Positions 24,388 to 35,621 are shown, counted from the first letter of the stretch. The stretch: 64,000 nucleotides of DNA from Bombardia bombarda (GCA_030512295.1 JAULSR010000001.1:2813001-2877000); one strand, 5' to 3'. The notes: generated by a model not told the origin, from the sequence alone. Numbers and translations are program-made.

Positions 24388-27300
24388 ATGTTCTCGACCA
24401 TTACGGCCGCGCCGGCCAAGCAGTCGGTGAGCGAAACGATCGCGGTGCTGAGCGGGCGCCTCATCTCGTCGACCCTCCTCGAGGACCGCCGGGCCGCCAT
24501 CCTCGGCCTGCGCAGCTTCGCAAAGCAGTACCCAGCCTCGGTCGCCTCGGGCGCTCTGCGCAGCCTTATCGGCAGCCTGAGCAAGGATGGCGAGGACGTC
24601 GACACGGTCAAGGTGGTCATGGAGACGCTGCTGATGCTCTTCAGCCCCAACAAGGACAGCCCCGAGGCCTCGGAGGAGATCGCCCTCTGGCTCGCCGACG
24701 AGTTCACCCAGCGCCAGGAAAACATCTCCCTGCTGCTCGACTTCCTCGAGCCCGCTCCGGCAGCCGGCGGCCTGCCTGCCGACTTTTACTCGCGCCTCTA
24801 CTCGCTGCAGCTGCTGGCCGCCATCCTGCGCGCCCGCACAGAGCGCACCGAGGAGTGCATCCTCACCGCCCCCATGGGCATCCCCCGCCTCGTCGCCGTG
24901 CTCGAGGACCGTCGCGAGGCTGTTCGCGATGAGGCCATCAACCTCCTTACCGACCTGACTCCGGACTCGATCGATATTCAGAAGCTCGTCGCCTTTGAGA
25001 ACTGCTTCGAGCGCGTGTTTGCCATTATCGATGCCGAGGGCGGTGTGTCGGAGGGCGCCAGGGTTGTGGAGGACTGTCTGATCCTGCTGGCGAATCTGCT
25101 ACGTCTCAATTCGTCGAACCAGAGCATATTCAGAGAGATGCGTTTTATAGGCAAGCTGGGTCACTTGTTGAAGAGCGCATTCGGCAACGCGGGCGAGGAT
25201 GGCAATCCCGAGATCTCGCAGTGGGCCGAGGCCCAGCGCAACAGAAACATATACGCCCTGCTTGCTGTCATACGGCTGTTTTTGGTGTCTGGCGCCGAGG
25301 GAACGCCCCAGAACCAGCTGGCCTTCTTGAGCGATCGTGTGCTGGAAAACACCCTGCAGCTCGCATTTGCCCACGGCATCGAGTTGTCCATCAAGTCCGA
25401 AGCGCTAGTAGCCTGCGCTGACATGATCAGGGGCAACGCCAGGCTCCAGGAGAGGTTTGCCGGGCTGGAAGTGGCATCACCGCTCGACGGGCCGGCGCCC
25501 GCCAGCAATGGGCACAGCAGCCCACAGATGAATGGCGGTATACCCAAGGTCTTTGTTATTGACGGCCTATTGGATCTTATCCTAGCTGTTGACGCGCCGG
25601 GAGCGTTCGACATGCGCATGGCGGCATGCACGTGTCTCAAGGCTTACTTCTTCAACCACGCAGAGATTCGACGGCATTTCCTTGCCAGGGCGATCGAGGG
25701 CCACAAGCTAAAGGCCGATGAGCTGACTAATGTTCTCACGACTCTGCTCCAACCCCTTTCCGAGCCGGTCCCGGTAGATCCCTACAGGTACTGGTTCGCC
25801 GCTGTGCTCATGCTCCATCTCGTGCATGAGAACCCCACCACAAAGGCCCTGGCCATGGGCGTCACAGAAGGAGACGAGGCCAGCGGTGAGGAGGTTGTCA
25901 CGAGTATCCAGACAATCGCGGCGCATCTGCTCAGCAGTGTGGCCAAGTCTGACGACCCTCGTGTTATCATCGGATATCTGATGTTGCTGCTGTGCTGGCT
26001 GTATGAGGATCTCGACGCGGTCAATGATTTCCTAGGCGAGTACACCAACCTCCAAGGGCTGATCCAAGCCGCCGTAGAGAACCCGAACGGAGATGTCATC
26101 GTGCAGGGTCTAAGCGCCATGTTGGTTGGCGTTGTGTATGAGTTTTCGACCAAGGACTCGCCCGTACCGCGTGCAACTGTCCTGGAGATGATTATGAAGC
26201 GCATGGGCCGTGACCGCTACGTGGACAAGCTGTCTAAGCTGCGGTCATACCCCTTAATGAGAGACCACGAGGTCCTGCCACAGAGGCTGACCTCGGACGA
26301 GAAGCTCCCGGAGGTGTTCTTGGATGACACCTTTGTGGACTTTTTCAAGGACAACTACAGCCGTATTTTAAAGTCGATTGACCGAGAGCCAGGACTGGAG
26401 ATATCAGTCGTCACAAACGGGATACAAAAGGGAATATCGAGAGAGCTGGTCGACTCATTACGAGAGAAACTGGCCGAGAAGGAGCGGGCTCTCCTGAGCA
26501 TCGATGAGGACAAATCATCGCTCGCCAGCCGGCTAGCTCAGGAACAGGCAGACCACCGCCGCGCAAAGGAGACCAGCAAGGCGGAGCTCTCGCGTGCTAA
26601 CGAGCTCATTAATACACTACGGGCGCAGCTGGCGGCAAAAGACCGCGCACTACAAGACGCCGACGGCAGGGCAGCGCTGATGAGCCGCCAGCTGGTGCAG
26701 GAGCAGACAGAACGGCAGCGCGCAAACGCCGAGATATCACGGCTCAAGAGCGTCAACGAGGGGCTACAGCGAAATCACGAGGCAGAGCTTGTCGCGGCTC
26801 GCGCGGAACAGCAGGCCAAGGAGGACGAGCTGCGGAAGCAGATGGAGGGCGTGCGCAAGACGGCAGGGCAGGGTGCGGAGCGCGTCTTGCGGCGGTCCGA
26901 GGCTGAGAAGGCGGACTTTAAGGCTACTATCAGCCGGCTGGAGGTTGATTTGATGAAGGCTAGCAAGGCAAAGAGCGTGGTTGATGCCAAGGTTGGGGAG
27001 TTGGAGGCTAAGGTGAAGGCTGCGGTGGAGAGCACGGGTGGTGCGGAGAGGAGGGTTAAGGCGGCGGAGGAGGAGGCGCGCAAGGTATGTTTGCTTGATG
27101 GTATCCATAGGGTGATATTGGTCTGGGGAGATGCTGACATTCGATTTTAGACAAAGTCCCAGCTGGAGCAGAAACTAAAGGAGAAGGAGGAGGAGCGCAA
27201 GACGGCGCAGGATGAGCTGGATGACTTGCTCATTGTGTTCAGTGACCTGGAGGAAAAGGTCGAGCGGTACAAGGTTAGTCTCTTCGGTCTTGGGGATATG

Positions 27301-27478
27301 CTGCTTCAGCAGATCCGTCCTGCAGTGGTGTTGCTGTGGCAATGTCTTGTAGGCTACATTTTGCTTATATGACGTTGACTAACTGGGTATACAGGAACAA
27401 CTCAAGTCGTTGGGTGGGGAAGTATCCGACGGTGAAGATGACGAGGACGATGGTGAAGAGGAGGAAGATGATGAATGA
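24388..27478 (+). CDS. USO1: Vesicle-tethering protein Uso1/p115
   Basis: Encodes about 967 residues in three exons: 24388-27084, 27151-27273, 27395-27478. Both introns are phase 0, with GTATGT...TTTTAG and GTTAGT...ATACAG ends. Uso1/p115 is a peripheral Golgi tether that captures ER-derived COPII vesicles before SNARE-mediated fusion (family knowledge). The first 650 or so residues form the armadillo-like head: helical repeats with RLNSSNQSIFRE and conserved blocks such as DLLLAVDAPGAFDMRMAACT-like motifs near residue 390-410. From about residue 680 to 945 the sequence is heptad-rich coiled coil (repeated EQADHRRAKE- and EQTERQRANAE-type blocks). It ends in an acidic tail of Glu and Asp, as p115 proteins do. 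The length is close to animal p115 and much shorter than yeast Uso1, whose coiled coil is longer. The start is the first ATG and is followed at once by the conserved N-terminal helix. Confidence 0.95.
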
Positions 27479-28325
27479 AATGCAGTATGAGAGAAGATAT
27501 TGTTTAACAGCAATTTTGGTACCGTCGATATCAAGATGCTACAGAAGCAGTCGTCATCCGGTGAAGCAACACTACAGACAGAGACTTGAGCCCTGCCCTC
27601 GATCGCAAATACCGCCATTTCGACAGGATTATGGAAAGAAGCCGCATCGGTAGTCTGAGAGATCAAGGGGTATCAGTTTACTGGCCCGATGATGATTCAC
27701 GGGTCTTAGAAGCTTACTGGAACTCCCGAGAGTACTTCCATCGAGGAAATCGGAATCTGATCGCCAGTGGACCTTGGTGGGTAAGGTACACAAATACTAT
27801 CCGGGAAAGATTGTCAACGGTTCTGCAAAGGCCACTCGACTACCCGATGAAGATGGCGGAATGAATCAAGAAGAAGAGACCCGTTCTCGAGCCATCTTAC
27901 GAGGACTGGGGTAAGTCAAGATAATTTAACGTATATATACATTGTGTGGTGTATCCATCAAGGTACCTGTGTCAACGGTTGGGAAGGCACGAAGCAGCCA
28001 AGTCCAACGGGCGGCGTTCAACGTCCCCGCAATTTCCTGCAGCCCAGTGCCACTCGCATGCCACTCCATGCAAATCAGTGCAAAGAATTTTGTTCCCCCA
28101 CACCAGGAATAAAAATTAATTGTATGAGTCTGAACTCCCAAAAGCGCGTTCGTTGCTTGTCTGAATCCAGCAAAACTCAATTTGACAACCCCTCCATACT
28201 TGTCTGCACAACCCCTCCAAACATCAACAAATCCACACTACCACTTCCTCGGCCGTTTTATACAAAAAAGTGGTTTCCAAACAATAAAGCAAAACAAAAA
28301 AAGTCAAGCCGTCGTCACCGCAATC
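27479..28325. other. Intergenic, USO1 3' flank and methyltransferase promoter
   Basis: About 850 bp between two genes on the same strand. A 92-codon open frame at 27586-27864 has no recognisable domain or splice structure and is not called. The 100 bp before 28326 are C/A-rich and resemble a 5' UTR. Confidence 0.55.
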
Positions 28326-30332
28326 ATGGCTGAGAAGGACCCCCACAACGACCTCTCTGACGTCTCATCGTCGTCAGATGAGGAAGAGTGGCTCGACGCA
28401 GACCGCGAGGAGGATGATGAGCAGGAGACTGTTGCCGTCATCTCCCTGCTTGACGACCGTGTCTTCCCCGATGCCCTGTCCATGATTGCCCACTGCAAGG
28501 ACAAGTACGGCCTCGACTTTTTGGGCGTCCGTGATCGTCTGCAGCTGGACTTTTATGGCACCATCAAGCTCATCAACTATAGTGAGTGAAAGCAAAAATC
28601 TCATGGGAAAAGGCACCGTTTATGTCTTTTTTATCTTATGATCGAAAACGACAAAGATCCCAGAAACCTCAGCCTGAAAACCAATAGAGAAATAAAGGGG
28701 TCAGTGTATGCTGACCATGGATTTTTATTCTGCTACTTATAGTCAGACAGCGGGTGCACGAGGGCGCAACAGTGAGCGAAACAGACATCACCACTGAGAC
28801 CCTCGAGGACGACCGCTACCTCAAGCCGGTGCTCGACGACGATGCCCTGATCCTGTGCCTGGACGACCTGCCCGAGCCCAAGGGTGCGGCCGATGCCGCC
28901 TTGTCCATGATGGGGGATGCTATTGCTCTGCCCGTCGGCGGCGGCATTGGGTCGGGCGAGTCTGCGCTTGCGACAGAGGCCCCCGGCGTCGACACGCTGC
29001 TCCAGAAGAACGCCGAGCTCCAGGCTGAGCTCGAGCAGCTCTCCAAGCAGTTCGGCAACTACCGTCTTGCCGTGCAGCAGACGCTCGACCAGCGCTGGCA
29101 GGCGGATGATGTGGCTGATGATGCGTCCCCGGCTGCTGCTGGCAAGGACGGCACCGTCGCTGCTGGCGAGGTGAAGAAGGACGATTCCGAGTATTACTTT
29201 GAGTCTTATGCGCATAATGGTGAGTCTATCCTCCCAAGTCAGGCCCTGGGGGTTATGTATAGCTGACGAAACAAGATATCCACGAGGTCATGTTGAAGGA
29301 TGCTGTGCGTACCAACGCATACCGCGACTTTATCTACGAGAACAAGCACCTCTTTGCCGGCAAGGTTGTTCTCGATATTGGTTGCGGCACTGGTATGTCG
29401 TCACCCACTTTTTCTCACTCACCACCACTGAAAGTCTAACCCCCTCAGGTATCCTGAGCATGTTCTGCGCCCGCGCCGGTGCCAAGCAAGTCATCGCCGT
29501 CGACAACTCAGACATCCTCAACAAGGCGCGCGAGAACATCTTCAACAATGGCCTCTCCGACGTCATCACCTGCGTCAAGGGCAAGATCGAAGAGGTCATC
29601 CTCCCCGTCAAGAAGGTCGACATAATCGTCAGCGAGTGGATGGGCTACTGCCTGCTCTACGAGGCCATGCTGCCCAGCATCCTCTACGCGCGCGACCGCT
29701 ACCTCGAGCCCGAGACGGGCCTGCTCGTACCCAGCCACGCGTCCATCTGGATTGCGCCCCTCTCTGACTCGGACTACGTCTCGGACCACATCACCTACTG
29801 GCGCGACGTCTACGGCTTTGACTTCAAGGCCATGCAGGACGGCATCTACGCCGACACGCGCCCGCAGATCATGCCCGCCTCCGCCATCTGCGGCACCCCC
29901 AGCGCCTTCCGCTTCCTCGACCTGCACACCGTCACCGTCGAGGACCTCGTCTTCGAGGCAAAGTGGCAGTCGACTCTGTCGGACAATGTCGAGGCCCTCG
30001 ACGGCTTCATCGTCTGGTTCGACATGTTCTTCGCCACGTCCCGCTCTGACAAGACCATCGAGCCGACCGTGACGGCGCAGGAGTGGGCCGCCAGCTCGCC
30101 CGACCATATCTCGTTCACCACGGGGCCGTTCGGCACAGAGACGCACTGGAAGCAGGGCGTGCTGCTGCTGGACAGGACAAAGGTCAAGGAGTTTGAGACG
30201 GCGCCAGGGAAGAAGATTGCGGGCGAGATTACGTATGCCACGGCGGATAACCACGCGCGTGGGTTGACGCTCAAAGTTGCGTGGGGGAGTGAGGAGCAGG
30301 AAAAGCAGGTCCAGACGTGGAAGTTGCATTAG
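28326..30332 (+). CDS. rmtB: Protein arginine N-methyltransferase 3 (RmtB/PRMT3)
   Basis: Encodes about 577 residues in four exons: 28326-28581, 28743-29219, 29276-29392, 29449-30332. All three introns are phase 1 and GT-AG, and each junction restores a conserved block (LINYIRQRVHEG, YAHNDIHEVMLKD, DIGCGTGILSMF). The enzyme transfers methyl groups from S-adenosylmethionine to arginine. PRMT3 relatives are cytosolic and modify ribosomal protein S2 (family knowledge). Motif I VLDIGCGTG lies at about 276-284, the double-E loop SEWMGYCLLYE at about 345-355 and the THW loop at about 515. The acidic N-terminus leads into the region that is a C2H2 finger in animal PRMT3. Here the first two cysteines are absent (VISLLDDRVFPD), so the finger looks non-zinc-binding. 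The ATG at 28326 has a good AATCATGG context. Confidence 0.95.
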
Positions 30333-30623
30333 ATGGATGGGCTCTAATTTAGAGGGGATGTGTGGTGTATATATGAAATACGTATAATTGCACACATTTG
30401 AGCACCTTTATGCTCTGCAAGATGAGGAGTACCCCAGTTGTTTGTGGTATCATACTGTGACGTCCCTGTGTTTGTTCTATAACGGAAGGAGCAAGCTTAC
30501 ACTCATGGAAGTAGTCATATATGAAGTTGTTAAATCATCGATTTGAGAGATAGGTCAGTGTAGGTAAAACCTATCTGTCCAGCTGATAGTAACGGCTCTA
30601 GGTGGTATCGTAGGGGTGTGTGC
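30333..30623. other. 3' flank of the methyltransferase gene
   Basis: AT-rich sequence that probably holds the methyltransferase 3' UTR. No gene is seen. Confidence 0.5.
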
Positions 30624-30780
30624 TTAAGCCAAGGGATAGGATGAGATGATGTTGACGATGTAAAGAGCCTCCAAAGTCCGTCGCTTGTCGCCCATAGCCT
30701 GTTCAGGCATCGACCATGTTCTCATCTCCCGAGCCCTCGGGGCCGCAGCAGGCGCCCATATCGCTATCGTCCTCATCCAT
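30624..30780 (-). CDS. Candidate micro-gene with two overlapping short frames
   Basis: After a CT-rich leader (minus strand, about 30870-30790) of the kind seen before fungal start codons, an ATG at 30780 opens a 25-codon acidic frame (MDEDDSDMGACCGPEG...) that stops at 30703. The stop context is GATGCCTGA. A second ATG (30710-30708) overlaps it in the +1 frame and runs 28 codons to a TAA at 30624. Neither product is recognised. The pair could be a real small peptide gene, a leader ORF, or chance. The overlap geometry would also allow +1 frameshifting at GCC-TGA, which is speculation. It is tail-to-tail with the methyltransferase gene. Confidence 0.25.
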
Positions 30781-32277
30781 GCCAGGATGGATGGTTATTG
30801 TTGAAGGGAAGTTGAGGGGAGGTGATGGTGAAAGTTGTGAAACGGGAGAGAGTGAGGAAAGAGGCGGAGGGAAGAGGTAAGGGGGCAGGCGAGCATTATA
30901 AGCCCATTCGAGAAGAGGGTGGTGGGTCTGGTTATCTGACGGTCTGGCACTGGCTCTCAAGTACTTTTCATCTGATGTCCAGTTCTCGTTTGCGAAGGCA
31001 CCTTGATAGATAGATACACCAAGTAGAATGATAGGCAACAACTGAGTTATGAATCCAAAAAGATCAGCTAAAACCCGTGCCAACGCAAGAGCATGTAAAG
31101 CGCAAATCCCCAGAGCAGCTCGCGTTTTGGGAACCACTACATTCACTGCTGCGGGTGAACCCTAGTCTTCCATGCGATGACGCGGCAGCTGGGCAGACGT
31201 ACCTACTGATGGGTTGGTGTGTGGCTAGTGATTGGGATAGAGATGAGCGGATGGCGACGGAGCTTGATTCGAAAAACAGTTTAGGGGTCTGACGATGAAA
31301 TTGATGGGATCTGCGATTATTTTACGTCTCGTCTTTTTATTCGCTTGGCCTGTGAGAACATCTGTTGCCCGCGGGCTGTTTCGTCATGCCCCTTGCTCGT
31401 TCAATCTGTCTTGCTCTGATATCATGCTGACCTGATAGAATAAGAATAAGTCAACGCAGTCACCGACCACAATTAGTGCGTGGCCAATAGTATTATAACG
31501 CAACGATCCCTTTCCTCCCCTTCCCAAACTTCAGTCGTTTCAGTGCTTCAGGCAGTCGCCCAGTTGGTCGTAATGCAAACTGTTTGGGAAAGGAGGAAAG
31601 CATGTGCGAGCGTGGATTTTTGTCTGATCTATATCATAGTACATTTTGCTTTTCAGTCGGTCATCAAGGTTCACCTTCACATTACGATCGTGGTGCGTGT
31701 TTGCTAATCTCACCTGGACTTTGTGGAATGCACTCTGCGTGCATGTTTGCTCGTCTGATCTATGATGCTGGCCCACCGTGTGTGTTTGCTTATCACACTG
31801 GCCATTCTACATGTCAAGCATCACGTTCACTTTGGTACAACGCGGCAGCCGGGCCCAGAAACAACTTTTATATGAAGCGTCGCTCTCCCCGAGCATTCAA
31901 GGCTTTTTTTCCCTTCCTCAACACTTTTTTTTCTCGTGCTTCTTTGGTAAAGGCCATATATAAAGAGTGCCTCTCACACAATTTTCTTGTTGGCCGCCTT
32001 TCGCTGCTGCCCCCCTGTGTTTCTCTTCCTAGAAGCAACGCCCTGTTCGACCTGTGGCGCTGGTTTAGGAGCTTGAGCTACGAAACCAGTCGGCCACTTC
32101 TATCCTCCCGTTATAAAGTACTTAAAGGCATAATCCGAGAGCTTCAAAACCACGCCTCGAGCACGACCATTTGCACCATTAGCAGCGCGCATTTCATTAT
32201 TGTAAGTTTTGACCACGCGCCTGTTGTTCATGTGTCAGTCTAACTCTTGGTCACAGTCGTTCTTCGCTCCAGTCACG
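30781..32277. other. Intergenic with a probable 5'-UTR intron
   Basis: A 1.5-kb spacer. Just before the next gene there is a well-formed intron: GTAAGT at 32202, a CTAAC branch site at about 32240 and TCACAG ending at 32256. It lies entirely upstream of the 32278 start codon, so transcription of that gene probably starts before 32202. The 219-codon frame at 31584-32243 reads through this intron and has no protein-like composition. Confidence 0.55.
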
Positions 32278-33279
32278 ATGGCTGACCAGGCGATATTGAA
32301 CGTCGAGGACGGCACCGAGGACATCGCCATGACATTCCATCTCGAGAAGATGAGAACCGAGGCCACTGGAAGACGGCCGTTCCAAAAAGTATGGCTGTGG
32401 ACTTCGTCCGAGTCGGCCGGAAAAGCGACGGTGTCCAGCAGCGCGTATAACGTCAAGACGGACGGGCCCGAGGCTGGGGGGCTGCCTTCAAAGCTCCCCA
32501 GGGCCGAGGAGCTCATTCCCGATGAGAATCCAGCCAAATCCAGGCTCTACCTGGAGGTCGGCCTGATCATCGGCAACGAGCCACTCAAGTACAAGCCAGT
32601 CGGCGCTCGTCGAAGTAGTAAGAAGTCAAAATTGGAGAGAGGCAAAAGAGGAGTTCTGCCGAGGGATCCCACCGCCATGAGAGTCTTTGCACCCGTCACT
32701 GAAAACATTGCATCCCAGAAAAAGTACTATGTGGGCTGTATGGAGTGCATGGGTAAGCTTTACCCGAGGCTTGTCGAAAAAGACGTCATCTTCTTCTACC
32801 CAGAGTTCTGGGTTGGCGTGGATCAGTCAATGCGTCGAATTGCCCGCGTGAGGGAGCTTACTGCGTCGGTCAAATACCATACTGCAACGAACAAGTCCCG
32901 TCCCGAGCGGCTAGCTGCTCCCATTGCGGAGGAGGTGTCAAATGATGGTGATGATGATGATGCCATGGAAAGTATCATCGACGACAGTGATCGGCCTGAT
33001 GCTTGGCCGCTCAATGTGTTGCAGTCATTGGACGACTTCGTCAGTACCCTGGAGGCAAAGGCAGCCATCGCTGGAGAACATATACACGGAGACATCACCG
33101 AGTATCTGTCCATGGAGGATCTTATAAAGAAGCTCAGCAGATCAGTGGACAGAGGACTACCTCAGGACTTTGCTGAGAGCGTGGTGGAGTTGGTTGCCGG
33201 TGTTTGCCTTAAACAGCTGGAGGTCACCATCAAGGGTGCAAGAAAGATTCGGGCCACTCTCGCAAGTGGCTTAGATTAG
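32278..33279 (+). CDS. Uncharacterised protein, 333 residues
   Basis: A single open exon starting at the ATG at 32278 (GTCACGATGG context), 22 bp after the acceptor of a probable 5'-UTR intron (32202-32256), which supports this start. I do not recognise the family. The protein has a soluble profile, with no signal peptide or membrane segment. It carries a Lys/Arg-rich patch near residues 107-128 (RRSSKKSKLERGKRG), a CMECMG pair of cysteines near 162-167, an acidic spacer of Asp near 225-232 and a helical C-terminal third. The basic patch could be a nuclear localisation signal (inference). Codon use resembles the flanking genes. It borders the repeat island on its 3' side. Confidence 0.7.
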   Translation: MADQAILNVEDGTEDIAMTFHLEKMRTEATGRRPFQKVWLWTSSESAGKATVSSSAYNVKTDGPEAGGLPSKLPRAEELIPDENPAKSRLYLEVGLIIGNEPLKYKPVGARRSSKKSKLERGKRGVLPRDPTAMRVFAPVTENIASQKKYYVGCMECMGKLYPRLVEKDVIFFYPEFWVGVDQSMRRIARVRELTASVKYHTATNKSRPERLAAPIAEEVSNDGDDDDAMESIIDDSDRPDAWPLNVLQSLDDFVSTLEAKAAIAGEHIHGDITEYLSMEDLIKKLSRSVDRGLPQDFAESVVELVAGVCLKQLEVTIKGARKIRATLASGLD

Positions 33280-33550
33280 TTCTATCCTTTCTTTTATTCA
33301 TGTTTTTGCTTTCTCGGTGATTTCTTTTCTCGTTAGTCTGTTTCTTATCTTGATAGTTCTGTAATATCTGGGTGTTGGTTCTTCATGAATCCTTAAACCA
33401 CCGCTTAGCCATCTCTTGCTCATATATCTCATTGTGTAAGAGCAGTTTTGAGGGTTCTTGCGCTGCCTCGAAACAGAGCCTTAGTTTTTGTACCGCTGTA
33501 AGCTTGACTGGCCGGATCGAGCCGTCTGTGTCGGAGAGATCCCCTCGCCC

Positions 33551-33625
33551 GCCATTCTCCCACAGGCCACTATCCCACGAGCAATTACCCTACGAGCAAC
33601 TACCCCATAGGTCACTGTCCCAGAA
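33551..33625. repeat. 15-bp minisatellite, block 1 (5 units)
   Basis: Five contiguous 15-bp units in exact register: GCCATTCTCCCACAG, GCCACTATCCCACGA, GCAATTACCCTACGA, GCAACTACCCCATAG, GTCACTGTCCCAGAA. Each unit shares the core A(T/C)TA(T/C)CCCA. Confidence 0.9.
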
Positions 33626-33799
33626 ATAACCAAGTCGTCCCGTTATCCTCCCTCATTGCTGTCTTAACTTTTCACGAAAGACACTGTAACTTACTAATAA
33701 ACCACATTCACTCCAAACACCTAGGATAACCTAGTAGCCAAACTAACAGGGACTCGTCTCCTCCCTTCCCTCTCTTCCCCCTCGATCCGAATCACCGCC

Positions 33800-33994
33800 G
33801 ATAGATATCCCACAAGCGATTATCCCATCAGCGACTATCCCGCGAGCAATTACTCCACAGGCTATTAACTTGTAAGTTACCATCTCATAAATCATTACTC
33901 TAGGGATAACTATTTTACAAATAATTATTTTACAAATGATTATCCCATAACTTAGTATCCTACAATTAAGTATCCCAAAGCCTACTATCCCGGA
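33800..33994. repeat. 15-bp minisatellite, block 2 (13 units)
   Basis: Thirteen contiguous 15-bp units with the same core as block 1, for example AGCGATTATCCCATC, AGCAATTACTCCACA, AATAATTATTTTACA and GCCTACTATCCCGGA. No insertions break the register. Middle units have CCC changed to TTT, so most divergence is C-to-T or G-to-A. Confidence 0.9.
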
Positions 33995-34633
33995 GATTTA
34001 AAAATCTAGGTATCATCTTTACCGTTTTGCATTCGAAAGCACCGTGGGGCAGAGCAAGAGGAGTAAAAGACCTACGGTTCTCGCGTCCTCCTATACAGAA
34101 GAGTTTCTAAGTTGAGTAAATAAGCACTCGGTCAAGAAAAAGAGTGACGAGCCGACTCATAATAAACCCACGGGTTTCTTTAAGGTAGATGAGGTGAATG
34201 AGGAAGAGAACGATGTTAACGAGGATAGCGAGGGAAGGTTGACATGGAGATAAGCACACAAAAGGAGAATAAAGTAATGATTTTATATATATGGATATGG
34301 TTAAGGCTATGTTTTAATAGAGAAGAATGTTGCTGGAGTATTTTATTATTCTCAAACTACGAGATTTAGTTTGCATATGTTTGAAGGAGAGATACCATTA
34401 GAGATAGACGAATAACAAAGTTTTAATAATCCGATATAAATGACTCTCAAGGCAATTAAAAACAATATTATTGCGTACTTCACCAGGCAACTCTGGCATT
34501 GGCTTCTCAACGACGTCGTCGCCTCGAAGAGCTGGTTAGCTCTCGGTGGTATTGATGAGACGTGTTGCGAAGAAGGCAGACTCGCCGCATAAGAATGCAT
34601 CAGTGCAAACGTGAACACAATCATTGATAGTAC

Positions 34634-34755
34634 GAGACGCATTCGCTAGCAGTACGAGACACACTCATCAGCAGTATGAAACGCATTCACTAGCTGCATA
34701 AAACGCACTCATTAGCTGTGTAAGACACACTCATTAGGTGCGTAAAACGTATTTT
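34634..34755. repeat. 22-bp minisatellite (5 units plus partial)
   Basis: Five 22-bp units start at 34634, 34656, 34678, 34700 and 34722 (for example GAAACGCATTCACTAGCTGC, then AT). A partial unit starts at 34744 and a degenerate one precedes 34634. The shared core is (A/G)AGAC(A/G)CA(C/T)TCA(T/C)(T/C)AG. Confidence 0.85.
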
Positions 34756-35621
34756 TAACCACGGTGAGACGTGTAAGTATTATAACAGGCTCGCGATGTA
34801 CCTCGCAAAGAAAGGACCCCCCCGTATTGTAGTGTTCCCAACCGCTGCCTAATTCCTCGCGCCCATAATGTAATATAAGGAGACGCTCAGGCAAATACCC
34901 TCAGTACCTGCATAGTAAGCAGTCCAAGCCCTGCCAGACACCACGGCGGTGCACGTCAAGTAGCAAGACACCTTCGTCTCGCTTTCCAATGGTACACCCA
35001 CTGGCCATGCAACGCACTCAATGGTCATGGAAGACATTCACTCTATAATCTGTTTATCGATTTAGCAACTAATCATACAGTCAGTCAGTCTCGACAGCCC
35101 AGCTCAGCCAACGCCGAGCCAGCCCAAACGCTCTAACCCTCACCCTCTGTTTGGATTGCACAACGCCCCTTTCTTTCTCTCTTTATGCCCAAAAGTGCTC
35201 TATGCTCTTTTCTTCTCTCTAGTTGTAGTGATGATTTGTAAGAAAGCATCTAGTGCGAACAGACAGAAGAAAAAAAAAATATTGGTAGCATAAAAAGAAA
35301 AGAAAAAAGAACCATATCCATCCCAGAGAGTCTGACAAACAATCGAAACACACGCACCAACACACAAAAAGCTCTAGTGTGAAAGAGATGATACTGCTGC
35401 ATACCAGGGGAAAAAAATGCAAAAGAAACCGTCCGTCCGGTCGCGCTCTTTCCGTCCCACACTCTCACTCCCGTCTCTCTTTTTGTCGTCGTCGTTGTGG
35501 TGAGCAAGCCGCCGGGGTATAAGAAAGGGGAGCTCCACTTATTAGCGCTCATAGTGGGGCAAATATCATATCCCTTGCCGTCCTTACTTCCGAACCTCAC
35601 CCGTCAAATCGCTTGGAATGT

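Larger units (their letters stand above)
33280..35621. other. AT-rich repeat island
   Basis: 2.3 kb with no intact gene. It contains two blocks of a 15-bp minisatellite, a 22-bp minisatellite, and a short stretch (about 34030-34250) that reads like eroded acidic, lysine-rich coding sequence interrupted by stops. Base composition shifts strongly to A and T between 33880 and 34500. A/T homopolymers and CT tracts follow near 35265-35300. The island separates the unknown gene at 32278 from the phosphate carrier. Confidence 0.65.

Noticed and set aside
27586..27864. 92-codon frame after USO1
   Set aside because: Mildly protein-like, but no domain, no leader and no splice evidence; probably 3' flank.
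29508..30395. 295-codon frame antisense to the arginine methyltransferase
   Set aside because: Overlaps the strongly supported methyltransferase domain exon.
31584..32243. 219-codon frame upstream of the 32278 gene
   Set aside because: Reads through a good 5'-UTR intron and has a Cys/His/Ser-rich random look.
33551..34755. CRISPR-like array
   Set aside because: The repeats are directly contiguous 15- and 22-bp units with no spacers, in a fungal nuclear genome.
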